Positions 44,398-53,336 of a stretch of DNA of 64,000 nucleotides are shown here, in pieces. Every line of letters begins with the position of its first letter. The stretch's first letter is position 1. Under the pieces are notes generated by a model that ran no database searches, was not told the DNA's origin, and saw only the letters and a program-made list of their open reading frames with translations. The stretch comes from Halobacillus litoralis (GTDB taxonomy: Bacteria > Bacillota > Bacilli > Bacillales > Halobacillaceae), in the NCBI RefSeq assembly GCF_009856445.1, contig NZ_WMFA01000002.1, positions 496,001-560,000 of the forward strand. The letters run 5' to 3'. Made by a program: the position numbers and the translations under genes.

Positions 44398-46155
44398 TTG
44401 GATACGTTTAAAAAACTAAAGGCCTTTTACTGGCCGTATCGAAAATATTTCTTTTGGTCCTTGTTTTCATTATTCTTCGTGACCATCATTACTGTCGTCT
44501 ATCCAATCGTGTTGAAGGTGACCATCGATGATGTCGTTCTCGCTGAAGAGTACAGTCTCATTCCTTATATATGTACCGCATTTATCGCACTCATGATCAT
44601 CAAAGGGTTCGCTACATATTACCATCAGTATTTAGGGGACTTCTTCGGAATCCGTTCCGTATTTACGATGCGTGACGAGTTGTACAAAAAGCTGCAGCGT
44701 CTTCCTTTCCGCTATTATGACAATGCGAAGACAGGAGATTTGATGTCGAGACTTACGGCAGATGTGGAAGGATTCCGTTTCTTCCTTTCCTTTGGATTTT
44801 CGGAACTGATCCGCATCTTCCTTTTGATTGTGATCAGCTTGAGCGTGATGTTTTATTTCTCCGTACCCCTCGCCCTTGTCACAATGGCCGCCATGCCGTT
44901 TTTAGCCCTTGTGGTGTACCGGTTCGATCGTAAAGTCCACCCGGCCTTCCGGAAGATTCGGAAATCCTTCGGGAAGCTGAATACAAGAGTGCAGGAAAAT
45001 ATCAGCGGGATGAATACGGTTAAATCTCTTTCGAGAGAGGAGTTTGAGATCGGACGCTTTTCGAACAGAAGTGAAGATTACCGTACCAAGTTCATTACAA
45101 CATCCAACATATGGGCCCGCTACTTCCCATTGATGGAGTTTATCGGCAACGTATCCGTTGTAGCTCTGCTGGCTTACGGGGGCTCCATGGTTATGAACAA
45201 TACGATGCAGTTAGGTGAACTGGTCGCCTTCTTTAGTCTTGTCTGGTATATCCTTGGTCCTTTGATGAACTTAGGTTTCGTCATTAACCTTTTCTCACAG
45301 GCAAAAGCTTCTGGGGAACGGTTACTGGAAATTTTAGAGGCAGAAGAAGAAATTAGTGAGAAGGATACAGCGATTCATCAAGATCGTTTACAAGGTCATG
45401 TGACATTCAATGATGTCACTCTCACGTACGTTGAAGATGACGATTCTGCATTGAAGGATATAAGTTTTGATGCACCTCCTGGCAAAACGATCGGACTGAT
45501 CGGAGCTACGGGATCAGGAAAAACGAGTATCACTCAATTGATCACCCGTTTTTACGAACCGGAAAAAGGGGAAGTTCTCGTCGATGGGCGCCCGGTCCAG
45601 GAGTATGGCTTGAAAAGTCTGCGCAAGAATATCGGCTTTGTCTTACAGGAGTCTTTCCTTTTCTCAACGACCATTAAAGAAAACATCGCTTATGGAAATC
45701 CCGACGCGACGATTGAAGATGTCATCGATGCCGCCAAGAGGGCCCAGGCTCATGAGTTTATCATGGAGATGCCTGAAGGCTATGACACCCTTTTAGGGGA
45801 GCGTGGCATGGGTCTTTCCGGAGGTCAAAAGCAACGGATTGCCATAGCCCGGGCAATTCTTATTGATCCAGCGATCCTCGTGTTGGATGATGCAACGTCT
45901 GCTGTTGATATGGAAACAGAGTTCAAGATTCAAAAAGCGTTGCAGGAAGTGATGAGAGGTCGGACGACATTCATCATTGCCCACCGTATTTCTTCATTGA
46001 AACATGCTGATGAAATCATCGTACTTGAAGACGGTGCCGTCAAGGAACGTGGCGTGCATGAAGACCTTCTTACAAATGGAGGACCTTATCAACGAATTTA
46101 CGATATTCAATATCAGGACAAAGAGAAAATTTTAAAGACATCTAATATTTCATAA
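44398..46155 (+). CDS. ABC exporter subunit with degenerate ATP site (YfiB-like)
   Basis: 585-residue half-transporter: six membrane helices (about 18-300) and an ATPase domain. Walker A GATGSGKT at 369-376, canonical signature LSGGQKQR, but Walker B is LVLDDATSAVD with Asp498 in place of the catalytic Glu. This is the mark of the degenerate half of heterodimeric exporters such as BmrC. Start is TTG 44398 behind AAGGAGGG. The partner gene follows after 13 bp. Likely a multidrug or lipid exporter. Confidence 0.9.
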   Translation: MDTFKKLKAFYWPYRKYFFWSLFSLFFVTIITVVYPIVLKVTIDDVVLAEEYSLIPYICTAFIALMIIKGFATYYHQYLGDFFGIRSVFTMRDELYKKLQRLPFRYYDNAKTGDLMSRLTADVEGFRFFLSFGFSELIRIFLLIVISLSVMFYFSVPLALVTMAAMPFLALVVYRFDRKVHPAFRKIRKSFGKLNTRVQENISGMNTVKSLSREEFEIGRFSNRSEDYRTKFITTSNIWARYFPLMEFIGNVSVVALLAYGGSMVMNNTMQLGELVAFFSLVWYILGPLMNLGFVINLFSQAKASGERLLEILEAEEEISEKDTAIHQDRLQGHVTFNDVTLTYVEDDDSALKDISFDAPPGKTIGLIGATGSGKTSITQLITRFYEPEKGEVLVDGRPVQEYGLKSLRKNIGFVLQESFLFSTTIKENIAYGNPDATIEDVIDAAKRAQAHEFIMEMPEGYDTLLGERGMGLSGGQKQRIAIARAILIDPAILVLDDATSAVDMETEFKIQKALQEVMRGRTTFIIAHRISSLKHADEIIVLEDGAVKERGVHEDLLTNGGPYQRIYDIQYQDKEKILKTSNIS

Positions 46156-46168
46156 AAGGAGGGAGACC

Positions 46169-48001
46169 ATGGCTCGCAAACCCAAGCATGAACCAGAAAC
46201 GAGCACCCATTTGAATCGATTTAAATATACGCAGGACCAGGCGATTGAGAAGCCGTTCAACTGGGCTCAAATGTGGCGGCTGCTCAAGTACTTGAAGCCC
46301 TATGCCAAAACATTGCTGCCTGTTGCGATCATTGCGATGCTCGTATCCACGATCGTGAGACTGGTTGTTCCCGTTTTAATTGGTCAAGTAGCCATCAACA
46401 TGGCGATTGCTGATGGGAACACCAATCTATTGATCCAACTTGTGGTTGGAATTGCCATCATGTATTTACTCAGCTATATCGGCAATGCACTTAGAATTAA
46501 ATATGTGAACATTCTCGGTCAGAATGTGATCTATGACTTGAGGCAGCATTTATTTTCCCACGTCCAACGACTTTCGCATAAGTTTTTTGACTCAAGGTCC
46601 GCAGGTTCCATCCTCGTCCGGATCATGAACGACATTAACTCCCTGCAGGAATTGTTCACGAATGGGATCATCAACCTGCTGATGGACGTGGTCATGTTGA
46701 CAGGAATTGTCGTCATTCTTTTAGTCTTCAGTCCAAAACTTGCCCTGGCAATTCTAGTCATTCTGCCGATCATGTTCTATATCTCGACGAAGCTGCGTCG
46801 TAACATTCGCCGCTCCTGGCAGAATGTACGGATTCAACAATCGAGGCTGAATTCACATTTGAATGAGAGCCTCCAGGGGATTCGCATAACTCAATCTTTT
46901 TCTCAGGAAAAAGAAAACATAGAGTACTTTAATGGTGTGAATACCGATAACTTCGAATCCTGGAACACAGCATCAAGGAAAAGTGCCATGTTCCGTCCAT
47001 TTGTAGAAATGAGCAATGCGGTTGGAACGGTCATCCTAGTCGCGTATGGTGCTCACTTAATCCTGGAGTCCAGTATCCTGGTAGGGGACTTCGTCATGTT
47101 CGCTTTCTTCCTTGGTATGTTCTGGGAGCCGATTTCCCGTTTAGGACAGATGTATAACCAGCTCCTGATGGCTATGGCTGCTTCTGAGAGGATTTTTGAA
47201 TTCCTGGATGAGGAACCAAATGTGGAGGAGAAGAAAGATGCCATTGAGCTGAAAGACATGAGGGGCCATATTGAATTTGATCATGTCCAATTCGCCTACG
47301 ATTCTAAACGCATCGCCCTTCATGACATCAACCTCGAAATGAAAGAAGGGGAGACCGTCGCTCTTGTCGGTCATACAGGGTCCGGAAAGTCGACAATCGC
47401 GAACTTAATCAGTCGTTTCTACGATCCGACCAAGGGAGCAGTCAAAATCGACGGGGTCGACCTGAAGAATGCTACGATTGATAGTGTCCGTCAGCAGATT
47501 AGTGTGGTTCTGCAGGATACGTTCATCTTCTCAGGTACAATTATGGAAAACATCCGTTTCGGACGCCCGGATGCTTCTGATGAAGATGTCATGGAAGCGG
47601 CAAAAGTGGTTGGAGCCGATGATTTTATCCAACGTCTTAATAACGGTTATGAAACAGAAGTCGAAGAGCGGGGAAATATCCTTTCTGCCGGTGAGCGACA
47701 GCTCCTGTCCTTTGCCCGTGCGCTGCTTGCCAACCCAAGAATTCTCATTTTGGATGAGGCAACGGCAAGTATCGATACAGAAACCGAACTTAAAATTCAG
47801 CAGGCGCTTCGCAAACTGCTGAAAGGACGAACAGCAATCATGATTGCCCACCGCTTGTCCACGATACGAGAAGCAGACAACATTTTCGTCCTTGAAAATG
47901 GACGCATCCTGGAACAAGGTTCACATGATGAACTGATGGATCAGGAAGGTGAGTACTACGACCTTGTAAAAGCCCAGTTCCAAATGCTTGATGCTATATA
48001 A
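46169..48001 (+). CDS. ABC exporter subunit with intact ATP site (YfiC-like)
   Basis: 610-residue half-transporter with a longer cytoplasmic N-terminus (about 45 residues), six membrane helices and an ATPase with GHTGSGKS and ILILDEATASID (catalytic Glu530). The signature is atypical, LSAGERQL. Combined with the first subunit, one site has Glu plus LSGGQ (active) and the other Asp plus LSAGE (degenerate), as expected for an asymmetric heterodimer. AAAGGAGGG precedes the ATG; a terminator follows. Confidence 0.92.
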   Translation: MARKPKHEPETSTHLNRFKYTQDQAIEKPFNWAQMWRLLKYLKPYAKTLLPVAIIAMLVSTIVRLVVPVLIGQVAINMAIADGNTNLLIQLVVGIAIMYLLSYIGNALRIKYVNILGQNVIYDLRQHLFSHVQRLSHKFFDSRSAGSILVRIMNDINSLQELFTNGIINLLMDVVMLTGIVVILLVFSPKLALAILVILPIMFYISTKLRRNIRRSWQNVRIQQSRLNSHLNESLQGIRITQSFSQEKENIEYFNGVNTDNFESWNTASRKSAMFRPFVEMSNAVGTVILVAYGAHLILESSILVGDFVMFAFFLGMFWEPISRLGQMYNQLLMAMAASERIFEFLDEEPNVEEKKDAIELKDMRGHIEFDHVQFAYDSKRIALHDINLEMKEGETVALVGHTGSGKSTIANLISRFYDPTKGAVKIDGVDLKNATIDSVRQQISVVLQDTFIFSGTIMENIRFGRPDASDEDVMEAAKVVGADDFIQRLNNGYETEVEERGNILSAGERQLLSFARALLANPRILILDEATASIDTETELKIQQALRKLLKGRTAIMIAHRLSTIREADNIFVLENGRILEQGSHDELMDQEGEYYDLVKAQFQMLDAI

Positions 48002-48007
48002 TACTTC

Positions 48008-48038
48008 AAAAAGACACCGGTTAGCGGTGTCTTTTTTT
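48008..48038 (+). terminator. Terminator of ABC exporter operon
   Basis: AAAAAGACACCG/CGGTGTCTTTTT stem with a 5-base loop. Confidence 0.92.
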
Positions 48039-48040
48039 GT

Positions 48041-48635
48041 TCAACTAAATGGCAGGATTGTTGAAGACTCAGTTTCGAGACTTTTGTGTGGTTCTAGGAG
48101 CTCCGGGAAAAGGTTCGCTTTCCATGGGGCGGGCGGTGAGCCTCCTCAGGCTACGCCTTCCGGGGTCTCACCTGTCCCACACGTCCCATAGGAGTCTCAC
48201 CGTTTCCCTCCGCCCCTTTGCCACGGAATAGATTCTCGAAACCAACACTAAAAGGGCAGCTCTTATGATTTTGATAGGCAGATTATAGAACCCCTGCACT
48301 TATAAATAAGGTTCTAATCCTTCCCACCTATAGGCAGGCAAAAAGGGCTTAGTATCAAGCGATTACGCATTCTAAACGTCCATTGGATAGAGTACATATT
48401 ATCCATTTCCTATAAACATATAAGCTAATTTTCTAAGTAGTGTTTTCGAGAATCTTCCTTGGCAAAGGGGCGGAGGGGAATGGCGAGACTCCTGCGGGAA
48501 AAAAGGGCAGGGTGAGACCCCACAGGACGCAGTCCGAGGAGGCTCACCGCGCTCCCGCGGAAAGCGAGCTATTCCCCGCAGCCCCCTTCCACCCACCAGA
48601 AGTCTCGAAACTGAGTCTTCAACTAAAGGGAGCTA
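48041..48635. repeat. Composite inverted-repeat element, copy 4
   Basis: About 595 bp, starting 3 bp after a terminator. Left half: TCAACTAAATGGCAGGATTG, then a third subtype (GGGCGGGCGGTGAGCCTCCT ... CACACGTCCCATAGGAGTCT). Right half from about 48438: GTTTTCGAGAATCTTCC, CTCCTGCGGGAAAAAAGGGC, ending GTCTCGAAACTGAGTCTTCA. The right half matches copy 2 almost base for base; the left half is the reverse complement of the right half of copy 5. The spacer (48260-48435) is longer than in other copies. Confidence 0.88.
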
Positions 48636-48752
48636 TAGTAAGAAGGAGTGTGTTTGTAATTGCTATTCTTAAGTTACATGGATGTAGCAATGGGGAAGAG
48701 GGGAAATAGGCATAATGTTCGACACTAGGAAGATGTTAGGGTAATATTTTCA

Positions 48753-48784
48753 TATAATAGACACTTTGTGAAGGATGTCACAAA
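48753..48784 (+). promoter_or_regulatory. cydAB promoter region with Rex operator
   Basis: TTTGTGA-N6-TCACAAA at 48765-48784 is a perfect inverted repeat matching the Rex site (TTGTGA-N6-TCACAA). It starts 7 bp after a TATAAT box (48753-48758), so it covers the expected transcription start. Rex releases DNA when NADH rises, inducing cytochrome bd at low oxygen. No good -35 was found; a second box TATACT at 48825 is possible. Confidence 0.8.
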
Positions 48785-48868
48785 ATCGTCAACAACCATC
48801 TGACCATGAACCGTTTTCAAGCTTTATACTAACGGTAGTATGACCGATTTTAGTTAGGGGGAAGAAAG

Positions 48869-50230
48869 ATGTTTGGTTTTGAAACCGTTGAATTGAGCCG
48901 GGCGCTTACAGCTATGACACTGCTTTTCCATGCGATTTTTGCGACGCTTGGTGTCGGTGTTCCTGTACTCATATCGATTGCCGAGCTCATCGGAATTAAG
49001 AAAAAAGATCCACACTATACATTGCTTGCCCGCAGGTGGGCCCGCGGCTATACGATTACTGTAGCTGTCGGAGTAGTAACAGGTACCGCGATCGGCCTGC
49101 AGTTATCATTAATTTGGCCAAGTTTTATGCAGTTGGCAGGGAATGTCATTGCGTTGCCGCTTTTCATGGAAACGTTCGCGTTTTTCTTTGAAGCGATTTT
49201 CCTTGGCATTTATTTATATACGTGGGACCGGTTTAAGAAACCAATCTATCATTGGATCTTATCTATACCTGTGGTCATCGGTGGGACGTTGTCCGCTTTT
49301 TTCATTACCACAGTCAATTCTTTTATGAACACACCTCAGGGTTTCGAAATGGAGGATGGACGCTTTACAGCGGTTGACCCAATAGCAGCAATGTTCAACC
49401 CTGCCACCCCGACGAAAGTGTTTCACGTGATATCCTCTTCCTATTTAACAGCCGCTGCTGTACTTGCAGGTATTGCGGCCTTCATTATTCTCGTGAAAAA
49501 AGGGTCGTTATATCATAAAAAAGCGTTGAAGCTTACGGTTACGATGACGTTTCTATTTGCGATTCTGACAGCTGTTGCCGGCGACTTTTCTGCTAAATTC
49601 CTTGCTGAATACCAGCCGGAAAAATTGGCAGCAGGGGAGTGGCATTTTGAAACAGAGGAAGGGGCGGACCTAGTTGTCTTTGGTACGCTGAATGAGAACA
49701 ATGAAGTAGAAAATGCGATTCGGATCCCGAATGCGTTGAGTTTCCTTGCTCACGGCGACTTTAATGCAGAGGTTGAAGGGTTAAATGAAACACCGGAAGA
49801 GGAACGGCCGCCTCTATGGATCCACTACATGTTCGACCTCATGGTCAGCATCGGATTCTACACACTCGGCATTTCACTTCTATTCCTCATTTTTTGGAAG
49901 TTTAAAAGATGGAACGAATACAACCCGCTCCTTTTATGGGGCATTGTAGCTACAGGTCCTCTGACCATGTTTGCGATTGAGTTTGGCTGGATTTATGCAG
50001 AAGTAGGTCGCCAACCATGGATTTTACGTGGATTCATGACCGTTGCAGAAGGTGCGACAACCTCTCCGTATGTATTTTCGATGTTCATTCTTTTCGCGGC
50101 GGTGTACCTCGTACTCGCTATGGGATGTCTTATGACTTTACGGAAAATCTTCAAAGGAAAACCGGCTGAATTGGAATTGGAACACCGTTATCCTCAGACA
50201 GCCGCTGCAAGCAGGGAGGGTGACTCATGA
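48869..50230 (+). CDS. cydA: Cytochrome bd oxidase subunit I
   Basis: 453-residue membrane protein with nine helices. His21 in LLFHAIFATLGVG is a haem ligand; FHVISSSYL provides the haem b558 histidine and the segment YMFDLMVSIGF its methionine. GRQPW is the quinol-oxidase signature. The Q-loop is short, as in most Firmicutes. The enzyme oxidises menaquinol and reduces oxygen with high affinity. AGGGGG lies upstream; cydB overlaps its stop by 4 bp. Confidence 0.94.
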   Translation: MFGFETVELSRALTAMTLLFHAIFATLGVGVPVLISIAELIGIKKKDPHYTLLARRWARGYTITVAVGVVTGTAIGLQLSLIWPSFMQLAGNVIALPLFMETFAFFFEAIFLGIYLYTWDRFKKPIYHWILSIPVVIGGTLSAFFITTVNSFMNTPQGFEMEDGRFTAVDPIAAMFNPATPTKVFHVISSSYLTAAAVLAGIAAFIILVKKGSLYHKKALKLTVTMTFLFAILTAVAGDFSAKFLAEYQPEKLAAGEWHFETEEGADLVVFGTLNENNEVENAIRIPNALSFLAHGDFNAEVEGLNETPEEERPPLWIHYMFDLMVSIGFYTLGISLLFLIFWKFKRWNEYNPLLLWGIVATGPLTMFAIEFGWIYAEVGRQPWILRGFMTVAEGATTSPYVFSMFILFAAVYLVLAMGCLMTLRKIFKGKPAELELEHRYPQTAAASREGDS

Positions 50231-51240
50231 GTTATGAATTGATAGGAATTACCGTTCTCTGGCTCTTTCTTTATGGATATTTGATCGTTGCTTCCGTTGA
50301 CTTCGGTGCTGGTTTCTTTGCCTATTATGCACGATTGACGAAGAAAGACCATTTGATCAATCAGCTGATTTCCCGGTATTTATCCCCTGTGTGGGAAGTG
50401 ACCAACGTCTTCTTTGTCTTCTTTTTTGTAGGACTCGTTGGGTTTTTTCCGGATATGGCCTACTATTTTGGACAAACGCTTTTGATTCCTGGCAGTATCG
50501 CTATTGTCCTGCTCGCGATCAGAGGATCCTTTTATGCATTTGAAAACTATGGCTCGAAAGATAATTCTCTTTATATGTTCCTGTATGGAGCGACAGGTTT
50601 GCTCATCCCGGCATCTCTTTCTACGGCGTTAACGATATCCGAAGGTGGATATATTGAAGAGACGGCTAATGGTGTCCAACTCCTTTATGGAGAATTAATC
50701 TCAAGTCCATATTCCTGGAGTGTTGTTTTTCTAGCTATTGTCAGTGTCCTTTATATCAGCGCCATGTTTCTTGCCTACTATGCCAACCGGGCAGGAGATC
50801 AACCGGCGCTTGAAATCCTTAGAAAATACGCGTTATTCTGGAGTTCTCCAACGATCATTGCCAGTCTTACGACATTCATAGCACTCAGTCAGCAGAATAT
50901 GGATCATTTTCAAAGAGCCATTGAATTATGGTGGGTATTCGGAATCTCGGTAGCCTTTTTCATGATTGCTGTCTTTCTCGTCTATCAAGGGAAGTATTAT
51001 GGATGGGCCTTTATTGCTGTTATGATTCAATTTTTCATCGCCTTCTTCGGATATGGAGCCTCTCATTTACCGTATTTGCTTTATCCTTACGTTACCATTA
51101 CCAGTGGCGTAACCAACGATTCTATGGCTATCGCTTTAGTGATCGTTTTTATTGCAGGACTGTTATTGTTGATCCCATCACTCTTCCTGTTAATGAGACT
51201 TTTCCTTTTCGATGCAGACTATATAAAAGGGAAAAAATAA
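50227..51240 (+). CDS. cydB: Cytochrome bd oxidase subunit II
   Basis: 337-residue membrane protein with eight or nine helices and the CydB start WLFLYGYLIVASVDFGAGFF; SPVWEVTNVFFVFFFVGLVGFFP follows. It stabilises the haem site of CydA. ATG 50227 overlaps cydA (ATGA), with GGGAGGG upstream. No cydC/cydD genes follow. Confidence 0.93.
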   Translation: MSYELIGITVLWLFLYGYLIVASVDFGAGFFAYYARLTKKDHLINQLISRYLSPVWEVTNVFFVFFFVGLVGFFPDMAYYFGQTLLIPGSIAIVLLAIRGSFYAFENYGSKDNSLYMFLYGATGLLIPASLSTALTISEGGYIEETANGVQLLYGELISSPYSWSVVFLAIVSVLYISAMFLAYYANRAGDQPALEILRKYALFWSSPTIIASLTTFIALSQQNMDHFQRAIELWWVFGISVAFFMIAVFLVYQGKYYGWAFIAVMIQFFIAFFGYGASHLPYLLYPYVTITSGVTNDSMAIALVIVFIAGLLLLIPSLFLLMRLFLFDADYIKGKK

Positions 51241-51252
51241 ACGTACGATATG

Positions 51253-51286
51253 AAAAGCGTAGAGTCTACGGACTCTATGCTTTTTG
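51253..51286 (+). terminator. Terminator of cydAB
   Basis: AAAAGCGTAGAGTC/GACTCTATGCTTTT stem with a TACG loop and TTTTTG tail. Confidence 0.88.
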
Positions 51287-51393
51287 TTTTAAAAAAAGTG
51301 TTCTTTTGAAACAAAATCGATTTCGTATCGTATAAGGTTCCTATAACCGGTTTTAGTAGAGAACTCAAATCCTAATGAAAAGGAGATGCTCTT

Positions 51394-51678
51394 ATGATGC
51401 TTTATGGACCTTTCCTCATATCTTTAGTACCAGGAATCATAGGATTAACACTCTCGTGGTTGTTCAGTAAAAAGGGCTTTTCCCTATGGGGCAGGATGTT
51501 ACCCGGAAGCTTGTTAACAATTGCTGCTGCCATACTTTTTTATCACGGTTATGTTAACATAAGGGGCTTTGAAGGCGCAGTCTATGGCATTCTTGGTTTC
51601 TTTTTCATCATTTATGCTCTCCCATCTTTTATAATAGGAGCAAAAATGAAAAGCTCTGAAAGAAAAATGAACGGGTGA
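51394..51678 (+). CDS. YesK-like small membrane protein
   Basis: 94-residue protein with three membrane helices; the middle part YHGYVNIRGFEGAVYGILG resembles the YesK family. Function unknown. AAAGGAG sits 8 bp before the first of two adjacent ATG codons. It is monocistronic. Confidence 0.72.
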   Translation: MMLYGPFLISLVPGIIGLTLSWLFSKKGFSLWGRMLPGSLLTIAAAILFYHGYVNIRGFEGAVYGILGFFFIIYALPSFIIGAKMKSSERKMNG

Positions 51679-51841
51679 CCCCATCGATTTCAGGTCCTCA
51701 TGAGAAAGGGCAGGGATCGATCTTTAAGGAATAGCGGCATCCTTGGGTGATCTCATAAGAATATAGAGATTTCATATGTTGTGATAGGGTGAATGTGATA
51801 AAATAAAGCATAGAATTTGCGAGACAGTTGGGGGTAGACGT

Positions 51842-52507
51842 ATGAAAAAAGAATTCGCCGTCATCGGTCTCGGCCGGTTCGGGGGCAGCATCTGCCGTGA
51901 ATTGAGCCGTGAGGGCATGGAAGTACTTGCTCTTGACCTTGATGAAGATAAAGTAAACGAATATCGGGATATTGCTTCACATGCCGTCATAGCTGATTCA
52001 ACCGATGAGTATGTACTGAAGGAGCTTGGGTTCCGTAACATCGATCATGTCATTGTAGCCATAGGGGACAATATCCAGGCCAGCATGCTGACGACATTGA
52101 TTCTAAAGGAAATGGGCATCAAAATGATTACGGTAAAGGCCCAAAATGATTACCATGAAAAAATTCTCAATAAAATAGGAGCCGATCAAGTCGTTCACCC
52201 GGAACGTGATATGGGGAAACGAATCGCTCATAACATCATCTCGAATAACATTCTTGACTACATCGAGCTTTCTGATGACCATAGTGTCGTGGAGGTGAAA
52301 GCTGGAAGCAAAATGGGTGGTCAAACCCTGGTGGATCTTGATATCCGTGCAGAGTATGGATGTAACGTCGTTGCGATTAAACGGGACAAGGATGTAATTG
52401 TCTCCCCAATGGCAACGGAAGAAATTAAAGAAAGTGATGTGCTGATCGTCATTGGTGCGGATAAAGATATCAGTCGTTTTGAAAAGAACCTGGTATTGGA
52501 GGATTAG
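51842..52507 (+). CDS. ktrC: Potassium channel regulator KtrC (RCK protein)
   Basis: 221-residue cytoplasmic protein with an RCK_N domain (Rossmann motif GLGRFGGSICREL, 9-21) and an RCK_C domain (about 135-221); the same length as B. subtilis KtrC (YkqB). It forms the gating ring of a Ktr potassium uptake channel, binding ATP/ADP and c-di-AMP. The membrane subunit is not in the window. Together with cbpB it is the second c-di-AMP receptor family here. Confidence 0.92.
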   Translation: MKKEFAVIGLGRFGGSICRELSREGMEVLALDLDEDKVNEYRDIASHAVIADSTDEYVLKELGFRNIDHVIVAIGDNIQASMLTTLILKEMGIKMITVKAQNDYHEKILNKIGADQVVHPERDMGKRIAHNIISNNILDYIELSDDHSVVEVKAGSKMGGQTLVDLDIRAEYGCNVVAIKRDKDVIVSPMATEEIKESDVLIVIGADKDISRFEKNLVLED

Positions 52508-52540
52508 GCCGTGGCTCCTGCCAAAATCAATAGACAAAGA

Positions 52541-52587
52541 AAAGGAAGAGGACGCAGTGTACCGATGGCGTCTTCTTCCTTTTTTTA
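52541..52587 (+). terminator. Terminator after ktrC
   Basis: AAAGGAAGAGGACGC with GCGTCTTCTTCCTTT (one mismatch) and seven T. Confidence 0.88.
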
Positions 52588-52735
52588 TCATCTTATATGG
52601 AGAATTCATTTGGATTATTCATATAGACTTCTTATTCCCAGGGATGTCTTAATCCCATGAGATGAGAAAGAGTCTCTTTGGATTATGATACATAAAATAA
52701 GAACGCTCAATTCCTCTCATTCGGAGGCGAGTGGA

Positions 52736-52873
52736 TTAGGTTCTCTTTTTACCACAGCATCCGCCACGTGGACGAACGGTTTTACTGGAAGATGTGTTAA
52801 TGACAATGGGTTGGTTGGAAGCTCTCATAAAAGGCTTGTTTTGAACTTGTCTTTTCACATTTCTGGCTTTCAC
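52736..52873 (-). CDS. Small basic Cys-containing protein, 45 aa
   Basis: Short frame with GTG start and ribosome binding site AAGGAGAGG. Product VKARNVKRQVQNKPFMRASN... ends RPRGGCCGKKRT: basic, polar, with a Cys pair in a glycine context. Such composition is usual for small spore coat or core proteins, and it lies next to spore-type genes, but no family is recognised. A sigma-K-like -10, CATAGAATA (52949-52941), lies about 70 bp upstream inside the end of the JAMM gene. Confidence 0.55.
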   Translation of the reverse strand: MKARNVKRQVQNKPFMRASNQPIVINTSSSKTVRPRGGCCGKKRT

Positions 52874-52939
52874 GTTTACCTCTCCTTAACCTTGATAGTT
52901 TATTATAATCAAAAAAGGTTGAATGGGAAGGGCAGGTGT

Positions 52940-53335
52940 TTATTCTATGGAAAAAGGGTGTTCGTCATAAGTAAAATTTTTAATGGAATAACATTTTATC
53001 GTTGGAGGGCTGGTTTTATAGGAGATAATCAGCATTTTAACCTCCTCATCCGGATGATTCTTTAGATCATAAAAGGAAGGAACTGGTGCTGTGGTTGGGT
53101 GAGAGTGATAAACGCCCAGCACCGTCTGATTGATTGCTGTTATTCTCTCTAATGTCTCTTCGACGACCTTCTTACTCACATAAAAGCGATGAGGCGACTT
53201 CCATTCATTTTCTAACGGCCATAACTTTTGAATATCGCTGGGAACTTCACCACTGAGTAGACCACACGTTTCATACGGGAGAGCTTCAGAACCTTGGCGA
53301 ATCATCTGATCATATAAGTCCTTCAGGATTTTCAT
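52940..53335 (-). CDS. JAMM/Mov34 metallopeptidase
   Basis: 131-residue stand-alone JAB1/MPN domain. The JAMM zinc site is complete: Glu22 in PYETCGLLSG and His77-Ser-His79-Pro ... Ser87, Asp90. Such enzymes cleave isopeptide or C-terminal Gly linkages of ubiquitin-like proteins, or cysteine adducts in bacteria. No ThiS/MoaD or E1-like partner is in the window. It starts 1 bp after the coiled-coil gene (GGTGGAA 9 bp upstream), so the two are translationally linked. A role in spore coat processing is speculative. Confidence 0.87.
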   Translation of the reverse strand: MKILKDLYDQMIRQGSEALPYETCGLLSGEVPSDIQKLWPLENEWKSPHRFYVSKKVVEETLERITAINQTVLGVYHSHPTTAPVPSFYDLKNHPDEEVKMLIISYKTSPPTIKCYSIKNFTYDEHPFSIE

Positions 53336-53336
53336 A

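Noticed and set aside
52685-53065. Plus-strand open frame of 126 codons
   Set aside because: It overlaps the JAMM gene and the small Cys-containing gene in antisense and lacks a ribosome binding site.
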